A DNA stretch of 6,598 bases, taken from assembly GCA_021813175.1 (NCBI GenBank), contig JAKALJ010000016.1:2408-9005 (forward strand), read 5' to 3'. This document shows, piece by piece, positions 4,226-6,598 of this stretch. Each line of letters starts with the position of its first letter. Position 1 is the stretch's first letter. The notes under the pieces were generated by a model. The model was not told the DNA's origin and did not search any database. It worked only from the letters and a program-made list of their open reading frames with translations. The position numbers were made by a program, and so were the translations under genes. The stretch comes from a bacterium (lineage in GTDB: Bacteria; Patescibacteriota; Minisyncoccia; Phycocordibacterales; UBA9973).

Positions 4226-5571
4226 TCAACCGGAGGATAATGCACTTTTATGGTTATATCTTCCGCTCGCTCCGGGAAAGTTTGCCGCCAGATCGGCTGG
4301 ACGGAAAGATCAGCCGAGGCCACATGCGGATATTTTGCCATAATGGCGCGAAAATCGCTTTTTTTCTTCCCCAAGACATCCGAAAGGAGTTTGTTTGAGT
4401 CAAATTTATATGCCAAGAGAGGGGTGCCGGACAGGGAAAAATCAATGCCTCCGACAGCGGCAAAGTTTATGTTTTCCGCGTTCAATAAAGTAAATTTCAA
4501 GCTCCTGAGATTGGCGATGTAAGCGCTGCTGCCATCATAGTCCGGCATTGTTTTTTTAATAATCGCTGCCGTTATTTTTTCTTCCGGAAACAGAAAGCCA
4601 TACAGGGTGCCTTTTAAGGCATACACTACTGCGCCTTTTTTTTCCGCCGGTTTCATATCCTCTTGGATGTCCGACAAAAATGCCGCATCTTTCCAAAACA
4701 CGAAGCCCTGTGGAATCTGTCCGGCCGCTTTTTCAAGAAGTTTTGTCTTCAGGGCATTTTTCATTTCCAAGAGCGCGGCCGCTTTTTCCGTGTCGGAAAC
4801 GACTGCTGTCACCCCTCGAAAACCGCCGGCTATTTCTCCCTTGGAACGTCCATAGAATTTTTCATATTTCGGGCTTCCTTTAAATCCGAGTATTTTGAAA
4901 TCAAGCGGAGAACTGTTGTAATCCGCTCCCGCCTCCGCGGCTTGGATTCCCACTTCCATGCTCCCCGGGGTTCCGTCTGCTTTTCTCCCGGGCACTGAAA
5001 TTTTCCTGTCCGTTTTGTATATTTTGCCGTTTGATCCCAAGAGGCGGGTGTTTATATCGAGAGTCTGGACAGACGAGCTGTAAGCGTTATAGATTACCAC
5101 TCTTCCTTCGGCCGGGACTGATACCTGTTTTTCTTCACTTCCCTCTATAGTCTTGTTCTCCTCACCTGAAAGACTGACCAGGTCAAAAGAAATTCCCCCG
5201 GCAGATTTATCTTTTGAAGCGCTAAAACTTCCGTTTAAGGAGAGAGATTTGGTCTCGGGGGTTACGGTTACCTCCGCCTTGGAAAAGAGAAGGGACACTG
5301 CAAAAAACAGAAATACCAGCGCTGTCGCCGCCAGCACCCATAATCCATAGCGCGACCCGGATTTTTTTTTGTACGAAACTATTCCGGGATATCCGCTTTT
5401 TTCCACTCTGTCCGCCTTATTTTCTCCTGAGTATTCTTCTTTCTTATTTTCTTCTTCTCTTCGCGGCTGGGACAACGAAGAGACGCGCATTCTGTCCATA
5501 GACGGCCGGCCAGAAGTCCGGCGCTCTCCCCTTTTCACCTTAGACATGTCTTCAAAAAAATTCTTTGCCAT
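4222..5571 (-). CDS. Single-pass membrane protein with baseplate J-like ectodomain
   Basis: 449 aa, function unknown. Residues 1-74 form a hydrophilic, strongly basic tail without long hydrophobic stretches. One membrane segment spans about 75-97 (YGLWVLAATALVFLFFAVSL), preceded by KKKSGSR, so the tail should be cytoplasmic and residues 98-449 outside. The ectodomain starts with strand-rich sequence and contains VPAEGRVVIYNAYSSSVQTL (152-171), TRLLGSNGKIYKTD (175-188), a PGSMEV stretch (202-207) and GADYNSSP (215-222). This pattern resembles CPR membrane proteins that databases often label 'baseplate J/gp47 family'. The end, IWRQTFPERAEDITIKV (427-443), is also like those proteins. An A9 run (5362-5370) lies just before the membrane segment. 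The ATG is 15 bp after the PilM-like gene, so the two are probably co-transcribed. A phage tail role is not implied. Confidence 0.6.
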   Translation of the reverse strand: MAKNFFEDMSKVKRGERRTSGRPSMDRMRVSSLSQPRREEENKKEEYSGENKADRVEKSGYPGIVSYKKKSGSRYGLWVLAATALVFLFFAVSLLFSKAEVTVTPETKSLSLNGSFSASKDKSAGGISFDLVSLSGEENKTIEGSEEKQVSVPAEGRVVIYNAYSSSVQTLDINTRLLGSNGKIYKTDRKISVPGRKADGTPGSMEVGIQAAEAGADYNSSPLDFKILGFKGSPKYEKFYGRSKGEIAGGFRGVTAVVSDTEKAAALLEMKNALKTKLLEKAAGQIPQGFVFWKDAAFLSDIQEDMKPAEKKGAVVYALKGTLYGFLFPEEKITAAIIKKTMPDYDGSSAYIANLRSLKFTLLNAENINFAAVGGIDFSLSGTPLLAYKFDSNKLLSDVLGKKKSDFRAIMAKYPHVASADLSVQPIWRQTFPERAEDITIKVHYPPVD

Positions 5572-5586
5572 AGCTTTTACATATTA

Positions 5587-6598
5587 TCAGACAAAACGAG
5601 ATAGATAAAGAGAGCGCAAAGCGCTTTTGCTCAGGAAAGTTACGCGGAATTTGGACTCGGCCCAATCATATTGATGAGACTGCTCCTGGCTGATTGTTTT
5701 TTGAAAAAAAACACTGAACTCCGGAACAGTGGAAAGAATAACGGAAAACGGTACCGCTATCTCCTCGGTAATACCGGAAAGCGAGCGTTCAAATTCCTCC
5801 CGCCACTCCTTCTGGACTTCTTTCATAGCCAAGGCTGTTCTTCGTCCGACTGAACGCTCGGCCTGGCCTCTGCTTAGAAGAGAGAGGAGAGAAACCGCCT
5901 CGGCATGGGAGATATTCAAGAGTTCGGATAGGCGGCGGGGAAAAAATTCATAGCCAAAAGGAAAAGACATAAAACCGCAAAGTTCTCCCTTTTTGACTAA
6001 GGATAAATCGGTGATTTCTCCGTCCACTTCCACCAAAAGAAAATCGCTCTCCGGAAAGAGGTTCCGGACCGCGGAAAAGGAAGCGAAGCAGGAAGAAGCA
6101 AACTTCAAGCTTGGAGCGGTAAAATAGCCGTTTGTCGTGTTTCTGATTTTCTCCAAAACTTCCCGCGGGGCCATGGCCACAAAAACGGACAGTTCAAGCT
6201 CTTTCGCTTTCCGGCCGAGAGGTGAAGAAGCGGTATAGCCATTTAAAGTCGTCTTCATGGTCTTCATTTCTATTGGTTCCAATTCCGCTCTTTTTTCGAT
6301 ATTTTCCACCTGCACATATACCTTTTGCAAACGTTTCGCCTCGCTCCGGAAAAGTTCATCGGCCAGTTTGGCGGTAAAGATGAAAGGAACCTTTCTGGCC
6401 AGCCGAATCTTTCTTACTTCGGATACATACCATGGGGAGGAAAGCAGGCAGAGTATTTTGTCCGGAAGCGGAAGGCGTTTGGCAAAAACTTGCCCCAGGA
6501 CGCTTTTGAGAGCGCTCAAAGAATGGTATAAAAACTGTTCCGGGTCCATTGCTTCCTTTCCTCTTATCGGTTCGCGCGCGGAAAAAATTTCTTCCGAG
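5587..6598 (-). CDS. PilM/FtsA-like actin-fold protein, 5' end beyond window
   Basis: The frame reads open to the window edge, giving 16 more residues (…SARSEP-like order: F-S-A-R-E-P-I-R-G-K-E-A) before the ATG at 6549. I therefore treat it as truncated and that ATG as internal, although AAGGAAG lies just upstream of it. Counting from that ATG (M1), the visible 320 residues include LSSPWYVSEVRKIRL (36-50), NGYTASSPLGRKAKELEL (103-120) and LLVEVDGEITDLSLVKKGEL (171-190). The last resembles the second phosphate-binding strand-turn of actin/FtsA/PilM proteins (D-I-G-G-x-T-T-D) with several positions changed. PFGYEFFPRRLSELLNISHAEA (197-218) resembles the helical segment after it. It recalls an uncharacterised Parcubacteria family related to PilM/FtsA. 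No membrane segment is visible, so it is probably cytoplasmic. Being next to a tailed membrane protein suggests a partner pair. Family assignment is by eye. Confidence 0.5.
   Translation of the reverse strand, partial: SEEIFSAREPIRGKEAMDPEQFLYHSLSALKSVLGQVFAKRLPLPDKILCLLSSPWYVSEVRKIRLARKVPFIFTAKLADELFRSEAKRLQKVYVQVENIEKRAELEPIEMKTMKTTLNGYTASSPLGRKAKELELSVFVAMAPREVLEKIRNTTNGYFTAPSLKFASSCFASFSAVRNLFPESDFLLVEVDGEITDLSLVKKGELCGFMSFPFGYEFFPRRLSELLNISHAEAVSLLSLLSRGQAERSVGRRTALAMKEVQKEWREEFERSLSGITEEIAVPFSVILSTVPEFSVFFQKTISQEQSHQYDWAESKFRVTFLSKSALRSLYLSRFV

Noticed and set aside
4254..4463. Second minus-strand frame of about 69 aa inside the membrane-protein gene
   Set aside because: It overlaps the larger frame completely in another phase and has no family features.
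4222..5571. Reading the baseplate J-like protein as evidence for a prophage or contractile injection system
   Set aside because: It has a membrane segment and stands alone next to housekeeping genes, with no tail, sheath or capsid genes. The label reflects a fold resemblance common in CPR membrane proteins.
5609..5632. Small hairpin (GCAAA/TTTGC) near the 3' end of the PilM-like gene as a terminator
   Set aside because: The stem is only five pairs, it is within the coding sequence and no U tract follows.
605..6465. Frequent TCCGGA palindromes (about 12 counted by eye, more than random expectation)
   Set aside because: Most arise from Ser-Gly codons TCC-GGA or from CCG-GAA/GAG in the genes' reading frames, so codon preference explains them without a special motif such as an uptake signal.

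Overview
The window is almost entirely a ribosomal-protein and RNA-polymerase operon read on the minus strand. It is the bacterial alpha operon joined directly to the L13-S9 operon: infA, rpmJ, rpsM, rpsK, rpsD, rpoA, rplQ, rplM, rpsI. Two minus-strand envelope-type genes lie upstream of infA, where most bacteria carry secY-adk-map. I see no rRNA, tRNA, CRISPR array, insertion sequence or credible plus-strand gene. Stops are TAA and TGA, and TGA ends four genes, so the standard bacterial code is used.

Organism: probably a Patescibacteria/CPR bacterium, most likely of the Parcubacteria type. The reasons are the short L13, the S11 C-terminus (HNGPKPKKPRRV instead of the usual HNGCRPPK form), the very compact layout, the scarcity of Shine-Dalgarno sequences, and two upstream proteins that resemble poorly characterised families I recall from these genomes. 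This placement rests on protein resemblance by eye, not on a search.

Layout, in transcription order from right to left. 6598-5587: the 5'-truncated end of a PilM/FtsA-like actin-fold protein. 5571-4222: a single-pass membrane protein with a basic cytoplasmic tail and an ectodomain of the 'baseplate J-like' kind. 4184-3951: infA (IF-1), with a strong-looking promoter whose predicted start lies only a few bases before the ATG. 3950-3814: a 137-bp gap with a second promoter (consensus TATAAT), an 11-pair hairpin resembling an attenuator or terminator, and the rpmJ leader. 3813-4: rpmJ to rpsI, tightly packed (a 4-bp overlap at rplQ/rplM and gaps of 1 to 55 bp), probably one transcript.

Function: IF-1, S13, S11, S4, S9, L36, L17 and L13 are parts of the translation machinery, and RpoA is the assembly platform of RNA polymerase, so the operon ties ribosome supply to polymerase supply. 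The two upstream genes look like an envelope or pilus-type pair, with a cytoplasmic actin-like protein next to a membrane protein carrying a cytoplasmic tail. I find no clearly new system. The points most worth a second look are the two promoters whose -35 boxes are built into the preceding stop codons, the rpmJ leader hairpin, a perfect 12-bp inverted repeat inside rplQ, and the envelope gene pair.
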